A stretch of DNA of 51,327 bases. It comes from a virus. The notes under the pieces were generated by a model that was not told the origin of the DNA, did no database searches, and was given only the letters and a program-made list of their open reading frames with translations. The stretch is from the IMG/VR virus record IMGVR_UViG_3300010354_000127, positions 1-51,327 of that record; one strand, given 5' to 3'. Position numbers and translations under genes: made by a program. Shown here piece by piece: positions 39,141 through 46,840 of the stretch. Numbering within the stretch: position 1 is the first letter of the stretch; each line of letters starts with the position of its first letter.

Positions 39141-39459
39141 CGGCGGCCAGGCGGAAGTAGTAGCGGGCGGTGAGCGGGATGTCGGCCTCGGTGATGGGCC
39201 CCTCGAAGATGCCCTGCAGCACCAGCTTCGAGGCGAGGAGCATGATGCCCTGGCGAAGCGGATGGGGGAGGAGGTCAGGCAGTGGTGCACCGATGAACTC
39301 GGCAGCGGCAGCCATCGCCAGTTCGGTGGCGCGCTCCAGTTGCTCCTCGTCGGGTTCCTGCAGACCCATGAAGGTGGCGAGCTCGGCCGCGGCCTTGGAG
39401 GCCGGCAGCGGCACAGAAGTGTCGCCGGTGGGGGGTTTGGGTTTGCGGTTCGTGGCCAT
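39127..39459 (-). CDS. Head-tail connector-like protein
   Basis: 110 aa from the ATG at 39459. DEEQLERATELAMAAAAEFIGAPLPDLLPHPLRQGIMLLASKLVLQGIFEGP resembles helical gp6-type head-tail connectors. A basic, Pro-rich start precedes it. Between the tail-completion-like gene and V. Family call moderate. Confidence 0.5.
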   Translation of the reverse strand: MATNRKPKPPTGDTSVPLPASKAAAELATFMGLQEPDEEQLERATELAMAAAAEFIGAPLPDLLPHPLRQGIMLLASKLVLQGIFEGPITEADIPLTARYYFRLAAGAQG

Positions 39460-39473
39460 CAGTCGATCGGCTC

Positions 39474-40064
39474 CTATTGGCTGAACAGTTCGGCGTCTCC
39501 GATGGGGCAGGCCTCGCCGGTGTTGCCTGCTGGGCACCCTGCGGTGACCTGACCGCCAGGGTAGGCCCCAGAGCGATAGATGCTGTCGGGCTCCTCCTGA
39601 ACGTAGGGATTGCTGCAGTCGCGGAACGGGGTGCGGTACTTCACGCCGTAGCGCAGGGTGGTGGCGCCGGTGGTGAGGCTGCCGCTGAACTCCGGGTCTT
39701 CGGAACGTGTGTCGATCAGGTGAGGGTCGGAGGACTCGAAGCCTGGGATCACCCAGCTCTGGAGCCGAGCTTCGACGGCAGCAGCCATGTCGTCGAGCTC
39801 GGTGTCGATGTCGTCGAAGGACTGCGCGATGCAGATGACGGAGACGATGCAGAGGCGCTCCTCGAAGCCGTTCCAACCGGAGGGGCTGCGCTGCTGAAGC
39901 TCCTCGCGGTCGCGGGTGTGAACGACGATGGCCGGTAGTGTCGGTTCTGTCTCCTCATCGCCGATCGGCATGAGCCGGCCAGCATGAACGCGCTCCTCGG
40001 CGGGGGTGGTGTCCTTGAGGCGATCGACGAACGCGGCGCGGATGAGGGAGCGAGGGTGCGGCAT
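39474..40064 (-). CDS. Tail completion-like protein, 196 aa
   Basis: Start MPHPRSLIRAAFVDRLKDTTPAEERVHAGRLMPI and LPAIVVHTRDREELQQRS...RLCIVSVICIAQSFDDIDTELDDMAAAVEARL follow the pattern of small tail terminator/completion proteins. The last 60 residues form a Cys- and Gly-containing extension (NPYVQEEPDSIYRSGAYPGG). Position before the connector and V supports it. Not a firm family call. Confidence 0.5.
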   Translation of the reverse strand: MPHPRSLIRAAFVDRLKDTTPAEERVHAGRLMPIGDEETEPTLPAIVVHTRDREELQQRSPSGWNGFEERLCIVSVICIAQSFDDIDTELDDMAAAVEARLQSWVIPGFESSDPHLIDTRSEDPEFSGSLTTGATTLRYGVKYRTPFRDCSNPYVQEEPDSIYRSGAYPGGQVTAGCPAGNTGEACPIGDAELFSQ

Positions 40065-40068
40065 GGCC

Positions 40069-40731
40069 TCAGTAGAACGATGCGGCGACCAGGCGAAGGC
40101 TGCCGGAGGCGTTGGGGGTGGCGGTGATGGTCAGAGTTCCGTCGTCGGATGTGGTCAACGATGCGCTTGATGCAGCGCGGCTGCTGCTCCCGATCAACAC
40201 ATCAAAGTTCTCGTTGACGCCAGTCCACGTGAAGCTGGTTATCGCATTCTCGCTCGAAGCGGCAGCGGCAATGATGAAGCCAGCCTTGTGCGCAAGACCA
40301 AAAGCAATGGAGGTGCTACTGGCGAGTGCAGATTGATTGCTGGCGTGCGGCGTATTGGTGGTTAGATCGTAGGCCGCATAGAGCCCAACCGCACAGCTAT
40401 TGAAGTTGCCGTTTAGCGTGACAACAACATTCCCTGTAGTGCCGGTTGGAACATTTGCAATCCACAGCTGAACTGTGGGGCCGTTTGGTGCGATCGGATT
40501 GTCGCCGATGATGCGAGTTGCGGCGACGCCAGCAACAGTCAGCGACGTTACTGTCCTTGCGGCGTTCTGACCTGCAAGAGCAACAATGATCCGGCGGCTG
40601 CTATCTGCCTGACCGAGCGACAGACTGGAAAATGTGTAGCTTGAGCTAGCTGACGTGTTCGCGGCGCTAGCAGTGAACGCAAATGATGCCGGCTTGGCGA
40701 ACCGATACGGGTTGAAGAAGATAACGCTCAT
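40069..40731 (-). CDS. Unknown beta-rich protein, possible adhesin
   Basis: 220 aa: MSVIFFNPYRFAKPASFAFTASAANTSASSSYTF, then Ser/Thr/Ala-rich strands to the end (GTLTITATPNASGSLRLVAASFY). Looks like a secreted-type or fibre-tip beta sandwich. It lies just downstream of the collagen-like fibre gene and has lower GC than its surroundings, suggesting exchange. No family recognised. Confidence 0.5.
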   Translation of the reverse strand: MSVIFFNPYRFAKPASFAFTASAANTSASSSYTFSSLSLGQADSSRRIIVALAGQNAARTVTSLTVAGVAATRIIGDNPIAPNGPTVQLWIANVPTGTTGNVVVTLNGNFNSCAVGLYAAYDLTTNTPHASNQSALASSTSIAFGLAHKAGFIIAAAASSENAITSFTWTGVNENFDVLIGSSSRAASSASLTTSDDGTLTITATPNASGSLRLVAASFY

Positions 40732-40733
40732 CG

Positions 40734-42365
40734 TTACGTCCGTAGCACGATCAGATACACCTTCAGGCCAGCACCCGCGACAGTCGACCCAACCTGGTCG
40801 ATGTCCACGCTGATCTCGGCGTCATCCGCCAGGGCGCTGTCTGTGATCGTCGCGGCGCTCGCGGCTGTCGTGCTGCTGAACTCGGTGGCGTCGATCGACA
40901 GCTTCGTGCCCAGCAGGCTGACGCCGTTCTCGTTGATGTCCACGATCAGCGTGCTGCCGGTCGGTGCCGTGTTCACGCTGGCCCGCACCGCCAGCAGCGT
41001 GGCCGCGAATGGCATTCGGAACCGCACCCGGTTCGTGCTCACCGTCAGCGCTGTGGTCTCATCGCTGCAGGCCAGCACGATCACATCCGTGTCGCGCTGG
41101 TGCACGTGATCAGCGCGTGAGGCGGAGGCCGCTACACCAGCCGAGGCGCTGGCGCCCAGGGCCTGCGGCGTCGCATTGCTGTAGCTCGCATCAGCGCCTG
41201 CTGGCCCCTGCGCTCCGGTGTCCCCTCGGGGGATCGTGAAGTTGAGGACGGCAGCGCTGCTGGTGCCGGTGTTCGTGATGCTGACGTTGCTGCCAGCCGC
41301 ACCAGTGCTGACGGTGCCGAGCTGGAACGTCGCGGCGGCCCCTGCTGGCCCCGTCGCGCCAGCCGGCCCGGTCGCCCCCTGCGGGCCGGTGATGTCCGCG
41401 AGCGCGACGAGGTTCGTCCATGTGGTCGTCCCTGCGTACCGCCACTGCAGGTAGAGGCTCGACTTCTGCAGCTCGATCTCTCGGCCGTCAGCCCCCGTCG
41501 GCCCGGCCGGGCCCGTCGCGCCAGTGTCGCCGCGCGGAATCGTGAAGTTCAGGACGGCTGCCGAGCTGCTGCCGCCATTGCTGACGCTGGCATTGCTGCC
41601 CGGTGCGCCGGTCGTCACCGTGCCGACGCTCACCGTGGCCGCAGCGCCAGCAGGGCCCGTCGGGCCGGTCGCCCCCTGTGGCCCCGTGATGGCGCTGAGC
41701 GCCACCAGGTTCGTCCAGGTCGTCGTCCCCACGTAGCGCCACTGGACGTGGGTCGCGCTGACCTGCAGCTCGACCTCCCGGCCATCGTCGCCAGCAGGGC
41801 CCTGGATCGGGCCCAGATTCACCCAGGCGGTGCCGCTCCACACATGGACATCGCCGGTGCCCGTCACCTTGTAGGCGTCGCCCTCAGTGGGGCTGCTGAT
41901 CGTGCTCAGGTCGCCGACGGTCGCGACGGTGCCCTTGATCACGAACCCAGTGCCGTCTGCACCAGCAGGGCCCGTGATGGTGCTCAGCGGCACCAGGTCG
42001 GTCCATGCCAGATCGCCCACGAACCGCCACTGCACGGCGGTCGCCGACTTGCGCAGCTCGATCTCTCGGCCGTCGTCACCAGCAGGGCCGGCTGGGCCAG
42101 CGGCGCCAGGGGTGCCGGCCGCTCCAGCCGGGCCAGTGATGTCCGCCAGCGGCACCAGGTTGGTCCAACTGGTGTCGCCTGCATACCGCCACTGCACGTG
42201 GGTCGAGGACTTCTGCAGCTCGATCTCACGCCCATCGGCGCCAGGCTGGCCGGCCGACTGCGACGCAGCCTCGATCGCTGCCTCGAGCAGATCAAGGTTC
42301 TGGTCGTGCTCCGCCTTCGTCAGCGGCGCCCCTTTGATCAGGCGGCGGATCAGGTTCAGTGGCAT
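40734..42365 (-). CDS. Collagen-like tail fibre
   Basis: 543 aa. Four copies of a 35-residue module starting DGREIELQKS and ending WTNLVPLADITG, each followed by Gly-x-y collagen stretches (GPAGAAGTPGAAGPAGPAG). Two copies of a second module (GTVTTGAPGSNASVSNGGSSSAAVLNFTIPRGDTG) follow, then a beta head (HVHQRDTDVIVLACSDETTALTVSTNRVRFRMPFAATLLAVRAS). Trimeric fibre expected. Unusually placed between head and tail genes. Confidence 0.78.
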   Translation of the reverse strand: MPLNLIRRLIKGAPLTKAEHDQNLDLLEAAIEAASQSAGQPGADGREIELQKSSTHVQWRYAGDTSWTNLVPLADITGPAGAAGTPGAAGPAGPAGDDGREIELRKSATAVQWRFVGDLAWTDLVPLSTITGPAGADGTGFVIKGTVATVGDLSTISSPTEGDAYKVTGTGDVHVWSGTAWVNLGPIQGPAGDDGREVELQVSATHVQWRYVGTTTWTNLVALSAITGPQGATGPTGPAGAAATVSVGTVTTGAPGSNASVSNGGSSSAAVLNFTIPRGDTGATGPAGPTGADGREIELQKSSLYLQWRYAGTTTWTNLVALADITGPQGATGPAGATGPAGAAATFQLGTVSTGAAGSNVSITNTGTSSAAVLNFTIPRGDTGAQGPAGADASYSNATPQALGASASAGVAASASRADHVHQRDTDVIVLACSDETTALTVSTNRVRFRMPFAATLLAVRASVNTAPTGSTLIVDINENGVSLLGTKLSIDATEFSSTTAASAATITDSALADDAEISVDIDQVGSTVAGAGLKVYLIVLRT

Positions 42366-42408
42366 CGGCCGCGCGCTCCTACGTGGGGTCCGTCAATCTC
42401 GATCGTGC

Positions 42409-42729
42409 TCATGAGGCCGTCCGGTGCAGCAGCAGCAGCCAGCCGGTGTGGCCATCCGACTGTGGGTCGCGCACCTTGAACCGCTTCCCACGCACCTCCA
42501 CCTCATCGCCCTGTCGTGGCTCGATCGGCAGGTCGCGCGCATCGATCAGCAGCACCGGCTGGGTGGAGCGGACCTGCACGCCGGTCTCGGGGTCGAGGCC
42601 GACGTGCGAGGCCTGGTAGACGCCACGGACCTGGTGGACATCCTCGCCGCGTCGGTAGGTGACGGGAGATTGCTCCCCCATCACCCGCACGACTGCGCGC
42701 ATTGCGAGGCCCGCCAGGTCCTGTCGCAT
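42409..42729 (-). CDS. Head completion protein (FII-like)
   Basis: 106 aa from the ATG at 42729. SPVTYRRGEDVHQVRGVYQASHVGLDPETGVQVRSTQPVLLIDARDLPIEPRQGDEVEVRGKRFKVRDPQSDGHTGWLLLLHR has the form of the lambda FII/head-tail joining family. Its start overlaps the DUF2190 stop. Right place after capsid genes. Confidence 0.75.
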   Translation of the reverse strand: MRQDLAGLAMRAVVRVMGEQSPVTYRRGEDVHQVRGVYQASHVGLDPETGVQVRSTQPVLLIDARDLPIEPRQGDEVEVRGKRFKVRDPQSDGHTGWLLLLHRTAS

Positions 42730-43064
42730 CAGGCCGACTCGTTCAGCCGCACACGGGCCACCGCATCGGTGGTGGCCTTGGCCGCCAGGAACACGCCGAT
42801 CTTGGTGTTGCTGGTGCTCACCGGCGTGACCTTCTTCGCGCTGTTGTCCCAGTAGGCCAGGGCGCCCACCGTCGCGTCGGTGCTGGCACCGGTCGCAGCG
42901 GCGATGTCGTAGACGCCCTCGGTGTGGATGTTGATGCTGTCGTTCTGCGCGCCGTCGACGACGCAGACGCCGAACAGGCTGCCGACCAGCACACCCTCGC
43001 CCGACTTGCGGGCATAGGGCAGGGGCACCTCGACGTAGCACCCCTCTTGCACGTAGTTCTTCAT
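42729..43064 (-). CDS. DUF2190 family capsid-associated protein
   Basis: 111 aa: NYVQEGCYVEVPLPYARKSGEGVLVGSLFGVCVVDGAQNDSINIHTEGVYDIA, AYWDNSAKKVTPVSTSNTKIGVFLAAKATTD is the DUF2190 pattern, probably a capsid decoration or stabilising protein. Directly after the capsid gene. Confidence 0.85.
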   Translation of the reverse strand: MKNYVQEGCYVEVPLPYARKSGEGVLVGSLFGVCVVDGAQNDSINIHTEGVYDIAAATGASTDATVGALAYWDNSAKKVTPVSTSNTKIGVFLAAKATTDAVARVRLNESA

Positions 43065-43103
43065 GGATCAGTCCTCAGATGGATGGTCAGGAGGGAGCGC
43101 CGA

Positions 43104-45026
43104 TCAGGCGCCGGTGGAGCGGTAGAAGCCCTGGTGCTGGCCGACGGCGCAGCCGAAGTCGTGGCGCAGGTAGGTCACGATGCCGTCAGGATCGCGCTTG
43201 ATCTCCGACTCGATCGTCGGGCCGGCCTCGCCTTCCAGGTAGCCGTAGATCAACTTCGTCACGCCGGGATAATCGCCGACGATGTAATACTGCGTAGTGC
43301 TCGACGCATCCAGACGCGGCTCAACGATCTTCTGCAGGTAGCCCGAGAAGATGTTGACGTTGCTGGTCTGGTTCGGAATGATCGACGAGTTGAACTTGTC
43401 GAACGTCGTCTCCAGCGTGGTCGGCAGCAGGATGTACCGCGGCGTCACGTAGAGCGGGTTCTTACCGGTGAAGTCCTTCTGGTTCCGCATCGCCTGCCGC
43501 GCGGCAGAGATGGCGGTCTCACCGATCACGCCGGTGCCGGTGTTGGCGTGGTCGTTGTGGAACAGCGCCTTGCCATCCGACATGCACTTGGCGTTGCCGG
43601 TGATCAGGGCCCACATCTGGTTGGCCTCGAAGGTGGCGACGCCACGGGCCAGCACCTGCACGGCACGGGTGATGTAGCCCAGGTTGTCGTTGATGATGAG
43701 CCGACGGCCGATCACCAACTTCTTGCCGTACTCGCTCAGGAACCAGCTGCCTTGTTGCTCCTGCAGAGTCCCGGTCTTGTATTCGCCGCCTTCCTTGATC
43801 TCCTCCGGCAGCATCTGGCCGCCGACCTCGATCTCCTTCATCTCGCGGAAGTCGGGCAGGTTCCGCTGCTCCGCCAGGGGGCGCCAGGTCTGCTGCTCTT
43901 CGGCATAGGCGGCCTTCAGCGAGACACGCTGGATGGAAGCCATCAGCAGCGGGAAGTCGCTGGTGGAGTGGAACGCACGAACAGCGATCTCGCTCTTGTC
44001 CATCCCGCGGTGGTTGACACCGGCGAGCTCCAGCGACTCGCGGGCCAGATCAAGCAGGGTGGTGCCGCGATACTCGCGGATGCCGTCGCCAACTTCAAAT
44101 TTGCAACCGGCTTCGTGGTTGGCGCGGAACTTCAGGTAGTCGAGCTTCGCTTCAAAGCGCTTCTCGCCGTGGTCGTGGGTGATCTCCACGCGGGAGAAGC
44201 CGGGGGTCTTGCGCTGCTCCTGGGCCTGCGCGTCGATCAGCTGCATCCGGGCCTCGTCGAGGGCCACGCCATCGGCGATCAGCTTGTGCGCCAGCTCCTC
44301 GCCCACCTGCAGCTTGCGGGCGCAGTCGAGGATGCCAGCAGCGCGGCGGCGCTCCTCAGCGCGCACGGCCTCCAGGTCCACCGCCGGGGCGGTGGGTGCC
44401 ACTGGAGCAGGGGCGGCCACAGGGGCAGCAGCGCGGGACTCGATGTCCTGGGTGGGCTCGGGAGCCTGCACCCCATCAGCGGGAAGGGTCATGGATCGTT
44501 CCTTTTCAGGTTGGGTTGCAGGCGGCTCCTCAGAGCGCACCTGGGCCCCGGCATCAGCCGGGATCGGGACCAGCGAGAGCTCATACGGCTCCCAGTCCAC
44601 CGCGCGTTCCACCGGCACTGCGCCGGTTTCGTCGCGCTCCGTCTTGTGGACCTTGTAGCCCACCGAGACGTTGCGATAGATGCCGTCGATCACATCCTGG
44701 AAGATGGGCTCGACGTCATCCCGCCGGCTGAACTTCACCAGGGCCCGGCCCTCGTTGCCATCCAGCCATGCTCGCTGCACCACACCGATCTGGCTGCGCA
44801 GTGAGTAGGAGTCGTGCGCATCGAGCAGCGGCCCACCCTTGTTCAGGCGGTCGAGACGTACAGCGCCAGGCTGCAGACTCAGCTCCTCGATGTAGTCGCC
44901 GCGTGCCCAGCTGGCACGCCGCACCTGGGCGCCGGTCGTCCAGACCAGCTCAACAGTCCGCTCCTCGACGTTGATCGTCTCGGGAGCGAACATCGCCCGG
45001 GTCTGCAACAGACCGTCGCTCGGCAT
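43104..45026 (-). CDS. Prohead protease-major capsid fusion protein
   Basis: 640 aa from the ATG at 45026 (a GTG lies 6 nt upstream). Residues 1-165 form an HK97-type prohead protease with His in LLDAHDSYSL (H71) and Ser in YRNVSVGYKV (S121). A scaffold-like Pro/Ala/Glu-rich stretch (about 170-260) follows, then the capsid part (about 290-640: LLDLARESLELAGV, LMASIQRVSLKAAYAEEQQTWRPLAEQRNLPDFREMKEIEVGG, HNDHANTG, YLRHDFGCAVGQHQGFYR). The protease must free the capsid by self-cleavage. Confidence 0.9.
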   Translation of the reverse strand: MPSDGLLQTRAMFAPETINVEERTVELVWTTGAQVRRASWARGDYIEELSLQPGAVRLDRLNKGGPLLDAHDSYSLRSQIGVVQRAWLDGNEGRALVKFSRRDDVEPIFQDVIDGIYRNVSVGYKVHKTERDETGAVPVERAVDWEPYELSLVPIPADAGAQVRSEEPPATQPEKERSMTLPADGVQAPEPTQDIESRAAAPVAAPAPVAPTAPAVDLEAVRAEERRRAAGILDCARKLQVGEELAHKLIADGVALDEARMQLIDAQAQEQRKTPGFSRVEITHDHGEKRFEAKLDYLKFRANHEAGCKFEVGDGIREYRGTTLLDLARESLELAGVNHRGMDKSEIAVRAFHSTSDFPLLMASIQRVSLKAAYAEEQQTWRPLAEQRNLPDFREMKEIEVGGQMLPEEIKEGGEYKTGTLQEQQGSWFLSEYGKKLVIGRRLIINDNLGYITRAVQVLARGVATFEANQMWALITGNAKCMSDGKALFHNDHANTGTGVIGETAISAARQAMRNQKDFTGKNPLYVTPRYILLPTTLETTFDKFNSSIIPNQTSNVNIFSGYLQKIVEPRLDASSTTQYYIVGDYPGVTKLIYGYLEGEAGPTIESEIKRDPDGIVTYLRHDFGCAVGQHQGFYRSTGA

Positions 45027-45056
45027 TGGCACTCTTCGTCCTCCTCGATTCTAGGG

Positions 45057-46607
45057 TCAGCCTGCAGGAGGCCTCACGGCCGGTGCTGGCGGTGGCGCTG
45101 GCTCCGTCGGTGGCTCACCCGTGGGCGGCAGCGCCGACCCGCTCGGCCGCGCCTGCGTCAGCCCTGCCGCGCTCACCTTCCGTGGGTCGCTGTCGAGCAC
45201 CACGCCCGCCGCATCCAGCTGCGCGTTCCACTCGGAGTAGAGCTTCAGCACCTCGTCCGGCTCATACCCATCGAGGCGGATCGCCTCCTGCGGCGGCAGC
45301 AGGCCCGCACGCACCCGACTGAGCGTGCTGCTCGTCTCCGACTGCGGGTCGTAGAGCTCACGCCGCGGCGGCGTCCAGTCCGCGCTCAGGCCATCGGTCG
45401 CGACACCCACGGCGGCCATGGCGTTGAACGCCCACTCCGCCACCCGATCGAACAGCAGCGGCGCCAGCACCTGCCACGTGTCGCTCGCCAGGCGCCGCTG
45501 GAACCCGATCCAGCCCATCCGGCCCTGCGTGAAGCTGCCGCCGCTGTAGTCGCCCGTCAGCTCCTCGTAGGTGATGCCCACACCGGCCGCGATCTCCAGC
45601 AGGAATGTCTTGATCACCCGGTCCAGCTCGCCGGCACCAGGTGGGCTGATCGTCCTGATGTCCTGGCCAGGCCCCAGCCGCACCACCGCACCGGGCTCCA
45701 CCCGATCACCAATCGTCGACTTCTGGTCGCCGATCCCATCCAGGTCGGTGATCGCCACGCTCATGCACGCCGCGATCTTCTCCTTCATCAGCCGGGCATC
45801 GAGCAGGTCGCCCAGGTCCTTCAGCCGCACCATCACCGGCGACAGGCAGCTCACGCCGCGCGTCATACCCGGCCGCTCTGGCGTGAACAGGTGGATGATC
45901 TGCTCCGCCGGCACCGTGTTGCTGACCTGGCTCACGGCCTGCACCGCACCTTCGCCTGGGTGGTAGTTGTAGATCCAGAACGCCTCGCGGCGGCCCTCAG
46001 CGTCGTAGACGATCCCGCGCTTCGTGAAGCCCGCGCCGGTCTCGGTGCCCACCGTGTCGTGGCTCTCGTCGATCCAGTCGCCTTCCATCACCTGCAGCTG
46101 CAGCGGGATCGTCATCCCCAGCCGGCGCATGGTCGCTCTGGTCGGCGTGCGCATCCTGATCAGCACCTCGCCAGCCTCCTTCCAGCAGCGCACCGCCTGG
46201 GCCATCAGCCCGTCGAAGTTCTGCAGGCCCTCGTAGTCGCACTGGCGCGGGTCCGCCATCCAGGCCCGCATGATCTCGGTGACACGCTCGCCCTGCTTCC
46301 CGTTCTTCCTGGCCTGCTTGGCCTTGAAGCTCCAGCCCGAGCCGATCAGGTTCGTCACCCACGACTCAACAGCCTTGCGCGCATACGGGTTGTTGCGCAC
46401 CAGGTCGCGCGCGCGGTCGCGCATCACCCCGAACCCACGCGCCGTCGCGGCATCCGCGCTGCTGCCCTGCGTCACCCAGCTGTCGGTCCGCCGGCCCCGC
46501 GCCGCCGCGTCGTACCGGCGCATCTGCTCCAGCTGCAGCCGTGCCGCCTGGCGTCGCAGCGCCGCGCGTGGTGCGATCGCTGCCAGCAGCTGCTCGAAAG
46601 GGTTCAT
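45057..46607 (-). CDS. Portal protein (lambda B family)
   Basis: 516 aa. ARGFGVMRDRARDLVRNNPYARKAVESWVTNLIGSGW, WMADPRQCDYEGLQNFDGLMAQAVRCWKEAGEVLIRMR, EGDWIDESHD and VSCLSPVMVRLKDLGDLLDARLMKEKIAACMS are lambda-type portal marks. Forms the DNA entry ring. The C-terminus is Pro-rich. ATG overlaps the gpW stop. Confidence 0.93.
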   Translation of the reverse strand: MNPFEQLLAAIAPRAALRRQAARLQLEQMRRYDAAARGRRTDSWVTQGSSADAATARGFGVMRDRARDLVRNNPYARKAVESWVTNLIGSGWSFKAKQARKNGKQGERVTEIMRAWMADPRQCDYEGLQNFDGLMAQAVRCWKEAGEVLIRMRTPTRATMRRLGMTIPLQLQVMEGDWIDESHDTVGTETGAGFTKRGIVYDAEGRREAFWIYNYHPGEGAVQAVSQVSNTVPAEQIIHLFTPERPGMTRGVSCLSPVMVRLKDLGDLLDARLMKEKIAACMSVAITDLDGIGDQKSTIGDRVEPGAVVRLGPGQDIRTISPPGAGELDRVIKTFLLEIAAGVGITYEELTGDYSGGSFTQGRMGWIGFQRRLASDTWQVLAPLLFDRVAEWAFNAMAAVGVATDGLSADWTPPRRELYDPQSETSSTLSRVRAGLLPPQEAIRLDGYEPDEVLKLYSEWNAQLDAAGVVLDSDPRKVSAAGLTQARPSGSALPPTGEPPTEPAPPPAPAVRPPAG

Positions 46608-46813
46608 TCGTAGTCGCGCACCACAGCGGGATAGTCGATCCGAACCACGGGCGAGGCCGCCGCAGCCAGGCTGTTCGCGATCAGGGCGCGCGCCTTCAGC
46701 ATGTCCGACATCGACTGATACCGGACCGTCTTGTCGTCGTAGCGCACCTCCGCATACCCGTTGGCGATCGCTTCATCGATCGCCTCCAGATGGGCCTGCG
46801 TGAAACCTGCCAT
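46604..46813 (-). CDS. Head-tail joining protein gpW-like (lambda W)
   Basis: 69 aa: FTQAHLEAIDEAIANGYAEVRYDDKTVRYQSMSDMLKARALIANSLA, the lambda gpW pattern of two helices around a hairpin. It sits between terminase and portal as in lambda (A-W-B). Confidence 0.85.
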   Translation of the reverse strand: MAGFTQAHLEAIDEAIANGYAEVRYDDKTVRYQSMSDMLKARALIANSLAAAASPVVRIDYPAVVRDYE

Positions 46814-46840
46814 AGCGCTACCTCCTCCCGGCCAATCTAC

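Noticed and set aside
42702-44804. 700-residue plus-strand frame opposite the capsid gene
   Set aside because: Shadow of the protease-capsid fusion; composition and lack of motifs argue against coding.
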